DNA of 64,000 nucleotides from Flavobacterium difficile (lineage in GTDB: Bacteria; Bacteroidota; Bacteroidia; Flavobacteriales; Flavobacteriaceae), in assembly GCF_011392115.1 (NCBI RefSeq), contig NZ_JAAJBT010000001.1, positions 372,001 to 436,000 of the forward strand, given 5' to 3'. Both the position numbers and the translations under genes were made by a program. Numbering within the stretch: the stretch's first letter is position 1; each line of letters begins with the position of its first letter. Positions 7,971 to 14,999 of the stretch are shown one piece after another. Under the pieces are notes generated by a model. That model saw nothing but the letters and a program-made list of their open reading frames with translations. It searched no databases and was not told the origin of the DNA.

Positions 7971-8555
7971 ATGGACAAGAATCTTTATATAATTGCTGGA
8001 TGTAATGGTGCAGGGAAGACAACTGCTTCATTTACAATATTACCAGAGATATTAAATTGTAAAGAATTCGTAAACGCAGATGAAATTGCGAAAGGATTAT
8101 CTCCTTTTCAACCTGAGAAAGTAGCATTTGAAGCTGGGAGAATTATGCTCAACAGAATTAAAGAACTTTTAGATGGAAATGAAAATTTTGCTTTTGAAAC
8201 CACTTTAGCTACTAAAAGCTATAAATTTAAAGTTGCTGAAGCTCAAAGAAAAGGTTATAATGTAACACTTCTGTTTTTTTGGTTGCAAAATGTCGATTTA
8301 GCAATTGAAAGAGTTAAAACAAGAGTTTTAGAAGGTGGTCATAATATAGAAACTGATGTAATTAAAAGAATATATAGTAACGGAATTAGAAATTTATTCG
8401 ATATTTATATTTCAATAGTTGATGAAGTTTTAATATTTGACAATTCTGGGGGTAAGCCAATTTTAATTGCCGACAAGACTTTAAAATCAGAATTAAATCT
8501 AGTTGATGAAGATAAGTTTAAAAAATTAAAAAAGTATCACAATGAAAGAACATAA
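7971..8555 (+). CDS. Zeta-type P-loop kinase toxin
   Basis: 194 aa from Met 7971. Residues 5-18 read LYIIAGCNGAGKTT, a Walker A motif at the very N-terminus as in zeta toxins and their relatives. These kinases phosphorylate UDP-N-acetylglucosamine or other small molecules. Next come the zeta-like substrate segment EFVNADEIAKGL, a central FAFETTLATKSY, and LLFFWLQNVDLAIERVKTRV, a lid with Arg residues. An upstream in-frame TTG at 7953 was rejected because it lies before the probable transcription start. The substrate is not known from sequence. A 48-aa gene overlaps its end. Confidence 0.8.
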   Translation: MDKNLYIIAGCNGAGKTTASFTILPEILNCKEFVNADEIAKGLSPFQPEKVAFEAGRIMLNRIKELLDGNENFAFETTLATKSYKFKVAEAQRKGYNVTLLFFWLQNVDLAIERVKTRVLEGGHNIETDVIKRIYSNGIRNLFDIYISIVDEVLIFDNSGGKPILIADKTLKSELNLVDEDKFKKLKKYHNERT

Positions 8556-8688
8556 AATAACTCCACATCAAATGAAAATTCTTAAAGGAATGGATAAGGT
8601 TTATGATAAGCTAATCGAATTCAAAAAAAGAATGAATAGTGATTTGGTAATTCTTGAAGATAATAAAATTATTAGGATTAAACCATAA
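8542..8688 (+). CDS. 48-aa partner of the zeta-type toxin, candidate antitoxin
   Basis: Small frame with ATG at 8542, overlapping the toxin's end by 14 bp and ending in TAA at 8688. The product begins MKEHKITPHQMKILKGMDK, is basic, and is predicted mostly helical, with a short strand-like ending (VILEDNKIIRIKP). The overlap implies translational coupling, which is usual in toxin-antitoxin pairs. In classical epsilon-zeta systems the antitoxin comes first, so the order is reversed here. The function is inferred from position only. Confidence 0.6.
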   Translation: MKEHKITPHQMKILKGMDKVYDKLIEFKKRMNSDLVILEDNKIIRIKP

Positions 8689-8761
8689 TAAGATTTAAAA
8701 AGCGAGTGTATCTAAATTAATGTTAGATTAAAATTAATATATAAATATATTTTTTAATATA

Positions 8762-8866
8762 AAGGCAAGTAGAAATACTTGTTTTTTTTGTTTTGATAAT
8801 TTAATAAATCGAGGTTAATGGAAACTACACTATTTACTATTTCAGGATAAGTGATTCCAAAATCTT
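8762..8866 (+). repeat. Imperfect direct repeat, copy 2 (decayed IS1 start)
   Basis: Hairpin AAGGCAAGTA / TACTTGTTTT, then AAATCGAGGTTAATG and a degenerate form of the first 50 bases of the transposase gene. It is the diverged counterpart of 7130-7238. No transposase frame survives. Confidence 0.5.
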
Positions 8867-9143
8867 AGTAAGAATTAAATTTATGAAAAGTATTTGATAA
8901 GTCCAAATAATCGAAAAGAAGTAGTTTACATATTTTGTTTGCTTTTTGTAATGTAAATTTAAGAACAAAAATTAACAATAGTTTTTTTGAGTTTAAAGAC
9001 TGTTTTTAAAGTATATTTTTATACATTTGTACTGAACAAAAGTAAACAAAGCAGTAAACGTTTTTTGCTCTATCATTAATGATTTGGTTTTTTAATTAGT
9101 TGATATACAGTGTTTTGAATTTTTAAAAAGTTGTTTTTTTAAA
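8867..9143. other. Right inner flank of the element
   Basis: AT-rich, with no gene that I can support. It contains an isolated TACATTTG (9022-9029) and the right pair of candidate arm sites at 9041-9060. Confidence 0.5.
9041..9060 (+). repeat. Right pair of candidate integrase arm sites
   Basis: AGTAAACA at 9041 and AGTAAACG at 9053, spaced 12 bp and followed by TTTTTTG. The pair lies 83 bp inside attR. It has the same orientation and period as the pair at 3799-3818. Confidence 0.55.
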
Positions 9144-9189
9144 CTCATAACCCGAAGGTCACAGGTTCGAGTCCTGTTCCCGCTACTAA
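9144..9189 (+). repeat. attR: displaced 3' half of tRNA-fMet
   Basis: Exact copy of 3662-3707, beginning at the anticodon loop. No 5' half of a tRNA precedes it, so it is not a functional tRNA. It is followed directly by what is probably the original tRNA terminator. Confidence 0.88.
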
Positions 9190-9190
9190 G

Positions 9191-9219
9191 AACCCTTTCA
9201 GAAATGAGAGGGTTTTTTT
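9191..9219 (+). terminator. Probable original terminator of tRNA-fMet
   Basis: Hairpin AACCCTTTCA / TGAGAGGGTT with a short loop and seven T. It sits two bases after attR, where the terminator of the uninterrupted tRNA gene would be. Confidence 0.8.
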
Positions 9220-9294
9220 ATGCAATTAATTCATTAACAAATGGTTAAGTTTTAATTTGTTTCCTTTTTCTTTCCTTTTTTAAATAAAAAACAC

Positions 9295-9302
9295 TACTTT
9301 TG
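9295..9302 (+). promoter_or_regulatory. -7 box of the KTSC gene
   Basis: TACTTTTG, matching TAnnTTTG, 22 bp before the ATG at 9324. It supports starting the protein at 9324 rather than further upstream. No clear -33 TTTG is visible. Confidence 0.5.
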
Positions 9303-9323
9303 CACTTTTATTTTCAAAATTAT

Positions 9324-9776
9324 ATGACTACACAAAAAATTATTGGGTACAGAAAGTTACTGAATGTTACAAGAGACGCAACGTTAAAAGAATTAAAAAC
9401 GATTTACAGAAATAGCATGAAGGAAGACCATCCAGATACTATTGCTGATCCAGTGGAACGTTTAGCCGCTGAAGAAAGAAGTAAGAATATTATTGAAGCG
9501 TATCACTTTTTAGTAAGTATTGCGCCAGAAACTAGAGAGAAAGTAAAAGCAGAATATATAGCTACTACGACAACGTCTCAAATTTCTGATTTTTATATGG
9601 ATAAAGGTGTTTTGTACATTAGCTTTGTAGATGGAAGTAAATTCGAATACTTTGGTGTGCCAAGAAATACATATGTGAAAATGGTTAATGCAGAATCGCC
9701 AGGTCGTTTTGCTCGTCGTCATATTTACAACGAATTCATTTACCGTAGCGCAAGTAAATTAGTAGCTGCAGAATAA
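9324..9776 (+). CDS. J-domain-like / KTSC domain protein
   Basis: 150 aa. The N-terminal 60 residues look like a short J domain, with a helix, then the HPD tripeptide at residues 36-38 (KEDHPDT), then an Ala/Glu-rich helix. J domains stimulate DnaK-type chaperones through HPD. The C-terminal 70 residues form a KTSC domain (ISDFYMDKGVLYISFVDGSKFEYFGVP and following), named after a lysyl-tRNA synthetase C-terminal region and of unknown role. It is the first host gene after attR and is followed by a terminator. In this family the pairing of the two domains is common in flavobacteria as far as I recall. Confidence 0.82.
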   Translation: MTTQKIIGYRKLLNVTRDATLKELKTIYRNSMKEDHPDTIADPVERLAAEERSKNIIEAYHFLVSIAPETREKVKAEYIATTTTSQISDFYMDKGVLYISFVDGSKFEYFGVPRNTYVKMVNAESPGRFARRHIYNEFIYRSASKLVAAE

Positions 9777-9827
9777 TTAAAACAGTATTTCGAGTATTTC
9801 GAACAACAGTTTTAATCAGATTATAGC

Positions 9828-9857
9828 AAAAAGCCATTCTGAAACGAGTGGCTTTTT
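9828..9857 (+). terminator. Terminator after the KTSC gene
   Basis: Stem AAAAGCCA / TGGCTTTT, with a loop that includes TTCTGAAACGAG, followed by a T run. Confidence 0.75.
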
Positions 9858-9862
9858 TTATG

Positions 9863-9870
9863 TACCTTTG
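9863..9870 (+). promoter_or_regulatory. -7 box of the era promoter
   Basis: TACCTTTG, matching TAnnTTTG, overlapping the end of the previous terminator. It would serve the short aborted frame at 9888 and era behind it. Confidence 0.5.
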
Positions 9871-9895
9871 CAAAAAAAAATAAATATATGTCGCG

Positions 9896-10019
9896 TAAAG
9901 CAGGTTTTGTTAATATAAATGATTTGATATTAAGAGGAGAATGTCCGGTGGACATTTGGTAAGACATATATAATTTAAAAAAATGATCATGACACATAAA
10001 GCAGGTTTTGTTAATATAA
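9896..10019 (+). repeat. Duplicated era 5' end around a palindromic insertion
   Basis: A 23-bp direct repeat (TAAAGCAGGTTTTGTTAATA plus TAA) occurs at 9896-9918 and 9997-10019, shifted by 101 bp. The first copy belongs to a 24-codon frame from ATG 9888 that starts like Era (KAGFVNI) and then stops at TAA. Between the copies lies a perfect palindrome AATGTCC-GGT-GGACATT (9940-9956). The simplest reading is insertion of a small palindromic element with duplication of the target, leaving era to start from the second copy. Confidence 0.65.
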
Positions 10020-10873
10020 TTGGAAACCCAAACGTGGGTAAGTCTACCTTAATGAATGCTATGGTAGGCGAGAAGTTGTCTATTATTACCAGTAAGGCGC
10101 AAACCACACGTCACAGAATTTTCGGAATTGTTAATGATGAAGACTATCAAATCGTCTTTTCAGATACACCTGGAATTATTAAACCAGCCTACGATTTACA
10201 AACCAGTATGATGGATTTTGTAAAAAGCGCTTTTAAAGATGCCGATATTTTAATCTATATGGTCGAAATTGGCGAGAAAGAATTAAAAGACGAAGAGTTT
10301 TTCAATAAAATCATTCATGCTAAAATTCCAGTTTTACTTTTGTTGAATAAAATCGACAAATCGAACCAAGAATTATTAGAAGAGCAAGTACAAACCTGGC
10401 AAGCGAAAGTTCCTAATGCCGAAATTTTTCCAATTTCAGCTTTAGAAAACTTCAATGTAAAAGAAGTGTTGAACAGAATTGTAGATTTGTTACCTGATTC
10501 ACCACCTTATTATCCAAAAGATGCTTTAACTGATAAACCAGAACGTTTTTTCGTAAATGAAACAATCCGTGAAAAGATTTTATTAAATTACGATAAAGAA
10601 ATTCCATACGCGGTTGAGGTGGAAACAGAAGAGTTTTTGGAAGACGAGAAAATTATAAGAATCCGTTCTGTTATTATGGTGGAACGCGATACGCAAAAAG
10701 GAATTATTATCGGACATAAAGGTGCAGCTTTGAAAAAAGTAGGCATGCAAGCTCGCGCCGATTTAGAAGTGTTTTTCGACAAACAAATACATATCGAAAT
10801 TTTCGTAAAAGTGAATAAAGATTGGAGAAGTAACGCTTTCCAATTAAGAAGATTTGGATATAACCAAAAATAG
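9983..10873 (+). CDS. era: GTPase Era
   Basis: Ribosome-assembly GTPase that binds the 3' end of 16S rRNA and helps mature the 30S subunit. 296 aa with all expected parts: G1 GNPNVGKST at residues 14-22, the switch segment TTRHRIFGIV, G3 DTPG, G4 NKID and a C-terminal KH RNA-binding domain with GHKGAALKKVG. The start is ATG 9983 or ATG 9989; the second gives the usual MTHKAGFVNIIGN. The leader is disturbed by the duplication upstream, which may alter expression. der follows about 300 bp later. Confidence 0.96.
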   Translation: MIMTHKAGFVNIIGNPNVGKSTLMNAMVGEKLSIITSKAQTTRHRIFGIVNDEDYQIVFSDTPGIIKPAYDLQTSMMDFVKSAFKDADILIYMVEIGEKELKDEEFFNKIIHAKIPVLLLLNKIDKSNQELLEEQVQTWQAKVPNAEIFPISALENFNVKEVLNRIVDLLPDSPPYYPKDALTDKPERFFVNETIREKILLNYDKEIPYAVEVETEEFLEDEKIIRIRSVIMVERDTQKGIIIGHKGAALKKVGMQARADLEVFFDKQIHIEIFVKVNKDWRSNAFQLRRFGYNQK

Positions 10874-10897
10874 AGTTGGAAGTATTCAGTTAAGAGT
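10870..10897 (-). repeat. Heptad-phased array at the era stop
   Basis: Four 7-nt units on the plus strand: ATAGAGT, TGGAAGT, ATTCAGT, TAAGAGT. On the complement each begins ACT. The first unit overlaps the era stop codon. Confidence 0.5.
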
Positions 10898-10944
10898 AAA
10901 TGGGATTTGGAGACTTGCAGAAAAGGAGAATTTATTTTCTAGAA

Positions 10945-11022
10945 AGCGAGTGTTTAGCCCAGATGGAAGCGGCATCTCCCGATTTTTCATCGGGAATATA
11001 GCGTACAGCTGGAATAGCTTCA
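10945..11022 (+). ncRNA. Flavo-1-like structured intergenic element
   Basis: Contains the blocks TTTAGCCCAGATGGAAGCGG and AGCGTACAGCTGGAATAGCT, which I remember as a frequent intergenic element of flavobacteria resembling the Flavo-1 RNA motif. Between the blocks is a perfect hairpin TCCCGAT / ATCGGGA with a five-base loop (10977-10995). The orientation is taken from the conserved block order. Its function is unknown. The identification is from memory and needs a covariance-model search. Confidence 0.5.
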
Positions 11023-11124
11023 AATAAAAAATAATAATAGCAAAAAATTAATTTTATAATATAAATAATTAAATAGTAATCAAAGTTACGTTACAAAGAG
11101 AGTGAGAAAGTAGAAAAACGCTGC

Positions 11125-11159
11125 ACTCCTAACTCTAAACTCCTAACTTTAAACTATCT
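11125..11159 (+). repeat. Heptad-phased array before der
   Basis: Five 7-nt units in phase: ACTCCTA, ACTCTAA, ACTCCTA, ACTTTAA, ACTATCT. The last unit runs into the -7 box of der. Confidence 0.6.
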
Positions 11160-11162
11160 TTG
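11155..11162 (+). promoter_or_regulatory. -7 box of the der promoter
   Basis: TATCTTTG, matching TAnnTTTG, 17 bp before the der ATG. It overlaps the last heptad of the repeat array. There is no TTTG at -33. Confidence 0.55.
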
Positions 11163-11179
11163 CACAAAATATAAGAAGA

Positions 11180-12490
11180 ATGAATAATATAGTTGCCATT
11201 GTAGGAAGACCAAATGTAGGAAAATCTACACTTTTTAATCGTTTAATCCAACGTAGAGACGCCATTGTAGACTCTGTAAGTGGAGTTACACGTGACAGAA
11301 ATTATGGAAAAAGTGAGTGGAATGGAAAAGAATTTTCTGTAATTGATACGGGTGGATACATTAAAGGTTCTGATGATATTTTTGAAGGTGAAATTAGAAA
11401 ACAAGTAGAATTAGCAATTGACGAATGCGACGCTATCATTTTTATGGTAGATGTGGAAGAAGGCATTACGCCAATGGATGATGAAGTGGCGAAATTACTA
11501 CGTAAAGTTACTAAACCCGTTTTACTAGCAGTTAATAAAGTAGATAATTCAAAACGTGTGACTGATGCGTTAGAATTTTACAATTTAGGATTGGGCGAAT
11601 ATTTTACTATTGGTGCCATGAATGGAAGTGGAACTGGTGAATTATTAGATAAATTAGTAGAAGTTTTACCAGAATTGCCAGAAGTTGTAGAGAATGAAAA
11701 TCCTTTGCCTCGTTTTGCAGTTGTGGGAAGACCAAATGCTGGAAAATCGTCAATTATTAATGCCTTAATTGGAGAAGATAGATTTGTAGTAACCGATATT
11801 GCAGGAACTACTCGTGATGCCATTGATACAACTTATAACCGTTTTGGTTTCGAATTTAATTTGGTAGATACTGCCGGAATTCGAAGAAAAGCGAAAGTAA
11901 AAGAAGATTTAGAATTTTATTCAGTCATGCGTTCGGTTCGTGCGATTGAACATTCGGATGTTTGTATCTTAGTTATTGATGCCACTCGTGGTTTCGAAGG
12001 TCAAGATCAAAGTATTTTCTGGTTAGCTGAAAAAAATAGAAAAGGAATTGTAATTTTAGTCAATAAATGGGATTTAGTAGAAAAAGATACTATGACCGCA
12101 AGAGATTACGAGCGTAAAATTCGTGAGCAAATTCAACCGTTTACAGATGTGCCCATTCTATTCGTTTCAGCATTAGAAAAACAACGTTTATTAAAAGGTT
12201 TAGAAACTGCTGTTGAGGTTTTTGAAAATAGAAAACAAAAAGTTGCGACTTCTAAATTCAACGATTTAATGTTGCCAATTATTGAAAACCAACCGCCTCC
12301 AGCGTTAAAAGGGAAGTATGTGAAAATTAAATATTGCATGCAATTGCCTACACCGGTGCCACAGTTTGTGTTTTTTGCTAATTTACCTCAATATGTAAAA
12401 GAACCATACAAACGTTTCTTGGAAAATAAATTACGTGAAAACTACAATTTCAGTGGTGTGCCAATAGATATTTACTTCAGACAGAAATAA
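11180..12490 (+). CDS. der: GTPase Der (EngA), double G domain
   Basis: Essential GTPase for assembly of the 50S ribosomal subunit. 436 aa with two G domains in tandem: the first has GRPNVGKST near residue 9, DTGG and NKVD; the second has GRPNAGKSS near residue 181, DTAG and NKWD. A C-terminal KH-like domain follows, ending in the family's [11 protein letters not shown]. Its length and order are standard. It lies on the same strand as era but has its own promoter. A bidirectional terminator separates it from the convergent TPM gene. Confidence 0.97.
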   Translation: MNNIVAIVGRPNVGKSTLFNRLIQRRDAIVDSVSGVTRDRNYGKSEWNGKEFSVIDTGGYIKGSDDIFEGEIRKQVELAIDECDAIIFMVDVEEGITPMDDEVAKLLRKVTKPVLLAVNKVDNSKRVTDALEFYNLGLGEYFTIGAMNGSGTGELLDKLVEVLPELPEVVENENPLPRFAVVGRPNAGKSSIINALIGEDRFVVTDIAGTTRDAIDTTYNRFGFEFNLVDTAGIRRKAKVKEDLEFYSVMRSVRAIEHSDVCILVIDATRGFEGQDQSIFWLAEKNRKGIVILVNKWDLVEKDTMTARDYERKIREQIQPFTDVPILFVSALEKQRLLKGLETAVEVFENRKQKVATSKFNDLMLPIIENQPPPALKGKYVKIKYCMQLPTPVPQFVFFANLPQYVKEPYKRFLENKLRENYNFSGVPIDIYFRQK

Positions 12491-12497
12491 AATAAAA

Positions 12498-12526
12498 AAC
12501 CCGATAAGAGATTGTCGGGTTTTTTG
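12498..12526. terminator. Bidirectional terminator between der and a TPM gene
   Basis: Stem AACCCGA / TCGGGTT with a ten-base loop and T runs on both strands. It lies between convergent genes. Confidence 0.82.
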
Positions 12527-12530
12527 TTGT

Positions 12531-13013
12531 TTATTTCCATTTTTCAATAAGAGCAATTACTCCGGTTTCAATGCCAATAAACATTTCTCCATTTTTAAAA
12601 TTTGGAAGTATTTTTTCTTGTAAAATAGTTTCGCAAATGTCGTCAGTAAGAATTTTTTCTGTTCCAGTTCCTGTACAGATTCTAATTTTTCTTAATTGGT
12701 TGGAAATCACAATCACCAAACCATTGTCTTTTCCTTTTTTGCCAACTGCCCAATTTTGAGCTAAACTAAGCGCATAGGTGTTAAAATCAGTTTCGTCCCC
12801 AATTTCACTAATAGTTACAACAACTATTTCATTAGAAGTTTGTTTTTCATAATTATGCAATAGTGTTTCTAGTTTTGTAATACCTTCTTGATTTAGTATG
12901 TTTTCGAAATCATTAACAAATCCGATAGGTTTTGGAAAACTAATTGTTTGTCCAAAAGAAAAACTAATAACTCCGAAAATTAATATTAAAACAAAATTGA
13001 ATTTACTTTTCAT
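12531..13013 (-). CDS. TPM domain protein (short, exported)
   Basis: 160 aa: an N-terminal signal peptide (KFNFVLILIFGVISFSFG) and one TPM (TLP18.3/Psb32/MOLO-1) domain. Visible are VNDFENILNQEG at the start of the domain, IVVVTISEIGDETDFNTYA, the strongly conserved NWAVGKKGKDNGLVI, and ICTGTGTEKIL. TPM proteins are membrane-associated and of unclear function. It is the last gene of the LemA-TPM minus-strand cluster and is a shorter paralogue of its upstream neighbour, without the C-terminal membrane helix and Gly-rich tail. Confidence 0.85.
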   Translation of the reverse strand: MKSKFNFVLILIFGVISFSFGQTISFPKPIGFVNDFENILNQEGITKLETLLHNYEKQTSNEIVVVTISEIGDETDFNTYALSLAQNWAVGKKGKDNGLVIVISNQLRKIRICTGTGTEKILTDDICETILQEKILPNFKNGEMFIGIETGVIALIEKWK

Positions 13014-13014
13014 A

Positions 13015-13049
13015 ACTGAATACTAAAAACTGCAAACTGAACACTAATA
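13015..13049 (+). repeat. Heptad-phased array between two TPM genes
   Basis: Five 7-nt units in phase: ACTGAAT, ACTAAAA, ACTGCAA, ACTGAAC, ACTAATA. It fills exactly the space between the two TPM genes. Confidence 0.6.
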
Positions 13050-13832
13050 CTACCAGCTTCCACTAGCACCACCACCAGAAAAGCCACCGCCGCCAAATCC
13101 GCCACCGAAGCCACCGCCAAATCCACCACCAGATGAACCGCCGCCAAAACTTCCGCCGCCAAAACCGCCACCGCGACCCATTCGGCTTAAAATAATAACG
13201 TCCATTAAATCTGGACCGCCAAATCCGCCTGAATTCCCGCCGTTATTGCCTTTCATTTTTGATACAAGAATTAAAAAGATAGCAATAAAAACTATAAGTA
13301 TTATGATAGGAATAATACCACCTTTAGCATTTTGTTTGCGTTCTCCTTTATATTTTCCAGTTAGAACTTTAAAAATAGCATCACTACCTTTATCTAAGCC
13401 ATTATAATAACTTCCCGCTTTAAATTCTGGAGTAATATCGTTTCTAATTATTTGGCCACAAATACCAGCAACTAATCTATCTTCAACACCATAACCAGGT
13501 CGGATAGAAATTTTCCTATCATTTTTAGAAACTAAAATAATCACACCATTGTCTTCTTTAGCTTGACCAATTCCCCATGTTTGAGCCCAATTGGTTGCTA
13601 AAACGCCTACATCTTCACCTTTTAAATCATTAATTGTAACAACTACAATTTGTGTAGAAGTAGAATCGGAATAATAGACTAATTTGTCACCTAATTGCTT
13701 TTCTTCTGCATCAGACAAAACATTTCCATAATCATATACAGAAGTTTGTAAACTTGGTTTTTCAGGAATTGTAAATTGTGCTTGTGCAACCATTCCAAAA
13801 AGGAAAACGAATAAAATCAGTATTTTTTTCAT
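13050..13832 (-). CDS. TPM domain protein with Gly-rich tail
   Basis: 260 aa from the ATG at 13832. That start gives a proper signal peptide (KKILILFVFLFGMVAQAQ) and lies one base after the upstream stop; longer in-frame starts would overlap the previous gene. The TPM domain spans residues 20-165, with VYDYGNVLSDAEEKQLGD and WGIGQAKEDNGVIILV. Then come a membrane helix (IIPIIILIVFIAIFLILV) and a long Gly/Phe/Ser tail ending SGGGASGSW. Such tails are characteristic of this family in Bacteroidota. Confidence 0.9.
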   Translation of the reverse strand: MKKILILFVFLFGMVAQAQFTIPEKPSLQTSVYDYGNVLSDAEEKQLGDKLVYYSDSTSTQIVVVTINDLKGEDVGVLATNWAQTWGIGQAKEDNGVIILVSKNDRKISIRPGYGVEDRLVAGICGQIIRNDITPEFKAGSYYNGLDKGSDAIFKVLTGKYKGERKQNAKGGIIPIIILIVFIAIFLILVSKMKGNNGGNSGGFGGPDLMDVIILSRMGRGGGFGGGSFGGGSSGGGFGGGFGGGFGGGGFSGGGASGSW

Positions 13833-13833
13833 A

Positions 13834-14274
13834 TTATCCTTTTGAAATTTCATTAGACAATTCATTGGTATCCTCTTCATGGTTGTAAGGAAAGTATTTT
13901 TTCAATTGTTCACCAGCTTCAATAATTCCTCTTACCAATCCGTCTTTGTATTTCCCTTCTTTGAATTTTTCAATTACATGGTCTTTTGTAGAATTCCAAA
14001 AATTCGGTGCCACTAAGTCGTTAATTCCTTTATCGCCAATAATCGCAAAACTTTTGGTTTGCATACAAATGTAAAAAAGTACTCCGTTTTTCAATTCTGT
14101 GGCATCCATTTTAAGGAAATGAAAAACCTCCTGTGCTCTTTCAACAGGAGGTTTGGTATTGTTTTCTTCTATGTGCACACGAATTTCTCCCGAAGTATTT
14201 TTTTCGGCAATCACAATAGCTTGAACAATTTCTTGTTCTTCCGCTTGGGTTAAAAAAGCTTCGGTTTTAGACAT
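13834..14274 (-). CDS. TPM domain protein (cytoplasmic-type)
   Basis: 146 aa without a signal peptide. The TPM fold is recognisable from TSGEIRVHIEENN, GVLFYICMQTKSFAIIGDKGIN and a C-terminal helix-rich part (FKEGKYKDGLVRGIIEAGEQL). Its start overlaps the last base of lemA, and the next TPM gene begins one base after its stop, so all are translated from one message. It is the middle member of the LemA-TPM-TPM set. Confidence 0.88.
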   Translation of the reverse strand: MSKTEAFLTQAEEQEIVQAIVIAEKNTSGEIRVHIEENNTKPPVERAQEVFHFLKMDATELKNGVLFYICMQTKSFAIIGDKGINDLVAPNFWNSTKDHVIEKFKEGKYKDGLVRGIIEAGEQLKKYFPYNHEEDTNELSNEISKG

Positions 14275-14879
14275 TATTTAGTTTCTTTTTTGTCGAAATT
14301 AAATTCTACATCTGGAGCTTTTTCTGCGCCAGCATCTGCTTTAAATGGTGCTTTCTCTTTGTAATCTGATAAAAATATTTTACGAGGCATTTTTAAAACA
14401 TAATTATTGAACTTCTCAATAGATTCATTATATCTTGTACGAGCCGTTAAAATTTGATTTTCAGTACTTGCTAATTCATCTTGTAATTTCAAAAAATTCT
14501 CATTGGCTTTTAAACTTGGATATTGCTCAACGGTTACTAATAAGCGAGATAAGGCACTACTCATTCCGCTTTGAACTTGTTGAAATTGTGCCAATTGTTC
14601 TGGAGTAACATTAGCTGGATCGATAGTAATAGAAGTTGCTTTTGCACGGGCTTCAATTACGGCAGTTAAGGTTCCTTTTTCATATTCAGCAGCACCTTGT
14701 ACAGTTTTAACTAAATTTCCAATTAAGTCATTTCTTCTTTGGTAAGACGATTCCACATTTCCCCATTCTTTTTTTACAGACTGATCTACTTCAACGGCTC
14801 CGTTGTTGACACTCATGTAATACAAAAATCCTAAAACAAGTATTCCTACAATAGCTAATACTGGTGCAAACTTTCTCAT
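14274..14879 (-). CDS. LemA family protein
   Basis: 201 aa. An N-terminal hydrophobic anchor (residues 4-22) is followed by the all-helical LemA domain: VKKEWGNVESSYQRRNDLIGNLVKTV, YPSLKANENFLKLQDELASTENQI and RTRYNESIEKFN. LemA proteins are membrane-anchored with the helical domain exposed; their role is unknown. The combination with TPM proteins in one operon is common in Bacteroidota and suggests a joint envelope function. Confidence 0.92.
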   Translation of the reverse strand: MRKFAPVLAIVGILVLGFLYYMSVNNGAVEVDQSVKKEWGNVESSYQRRNDLIGNLVKTVQGAAEYEKGTLTAVIEARAKATSITIDPANVTPEQLAQFQQVQSGMSSALSRLLVTVEQYPSLKANENFLKLQDELASTENQILTARTRYNESIEKFNNYVLKMPRKIFLSDYKEKAPFKADAGAEKAPDVEFNFDKKETK

Positions 14880-14954
14880 AATTTTCTTTTTTTTAGTTAA
14901 TTTAATCTGATTTAGATTCAGATTCGTTTTTATTTAGTTAATAATTTTTCTAAT

Positions 14955-14999
14955 ACTGCGACTGAATACTGTGACTGTGACTGCGACTGAAAACTAAAT
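14955..14999 (+). repeat. Hexad/heptad array before lemA
   Basis: Seven units beginning ACT: ACTGCG, ACTGAAT, ACTGTG, ACTGTG, ACTGCG, ACTGAAA, ACTAAAT. Unit length is mixed, 6 and 7. It fills the space up to the MerR stop codon. Confidence 0.5.

Larger units (their letters stand above)
3662..9189 (+). mobile_element. Decayed integrative element in tRNA-fMet
   Basis: About 5.5 kb bounded by the 46-bp att repeat. Just inside attL is the N-terminal arm-binding part of a tyrosine recombinase, now frameshifted and lacking its catalytic domain. Paired AGTAAAC sites lie inside both ends. The cargo is accessory: polymorphic toxin remnants with candidate immunity genes, an IS1-family transposase, and a zeta-type toxin with a partner. 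The probable original tRNA terminator now lies beyond attR. The element should be immobile without an integrase in trans. Confidence 0.82.

Noticed and set aside
9041-9060. CRISPR-like short repeats
   Set aside because: There are only two units at each end of the element, with 4-bp spacing and no spacers of uniform length. Arm sites are a better reading; no CRISPR array was seen in the window.
9144-9187. Second tRNA gene
   Set aside because: Only the half from the anticodon loop onward is present; no acceptor or D-arm precedes it. It is the att copy.
13050-13190. Gly-rich tail as a separate low-complexity insertion
   Set aside because: Gly/Ser/Phe-rich tails are normal in this TPM subgroup, and the reading frame is continuous.
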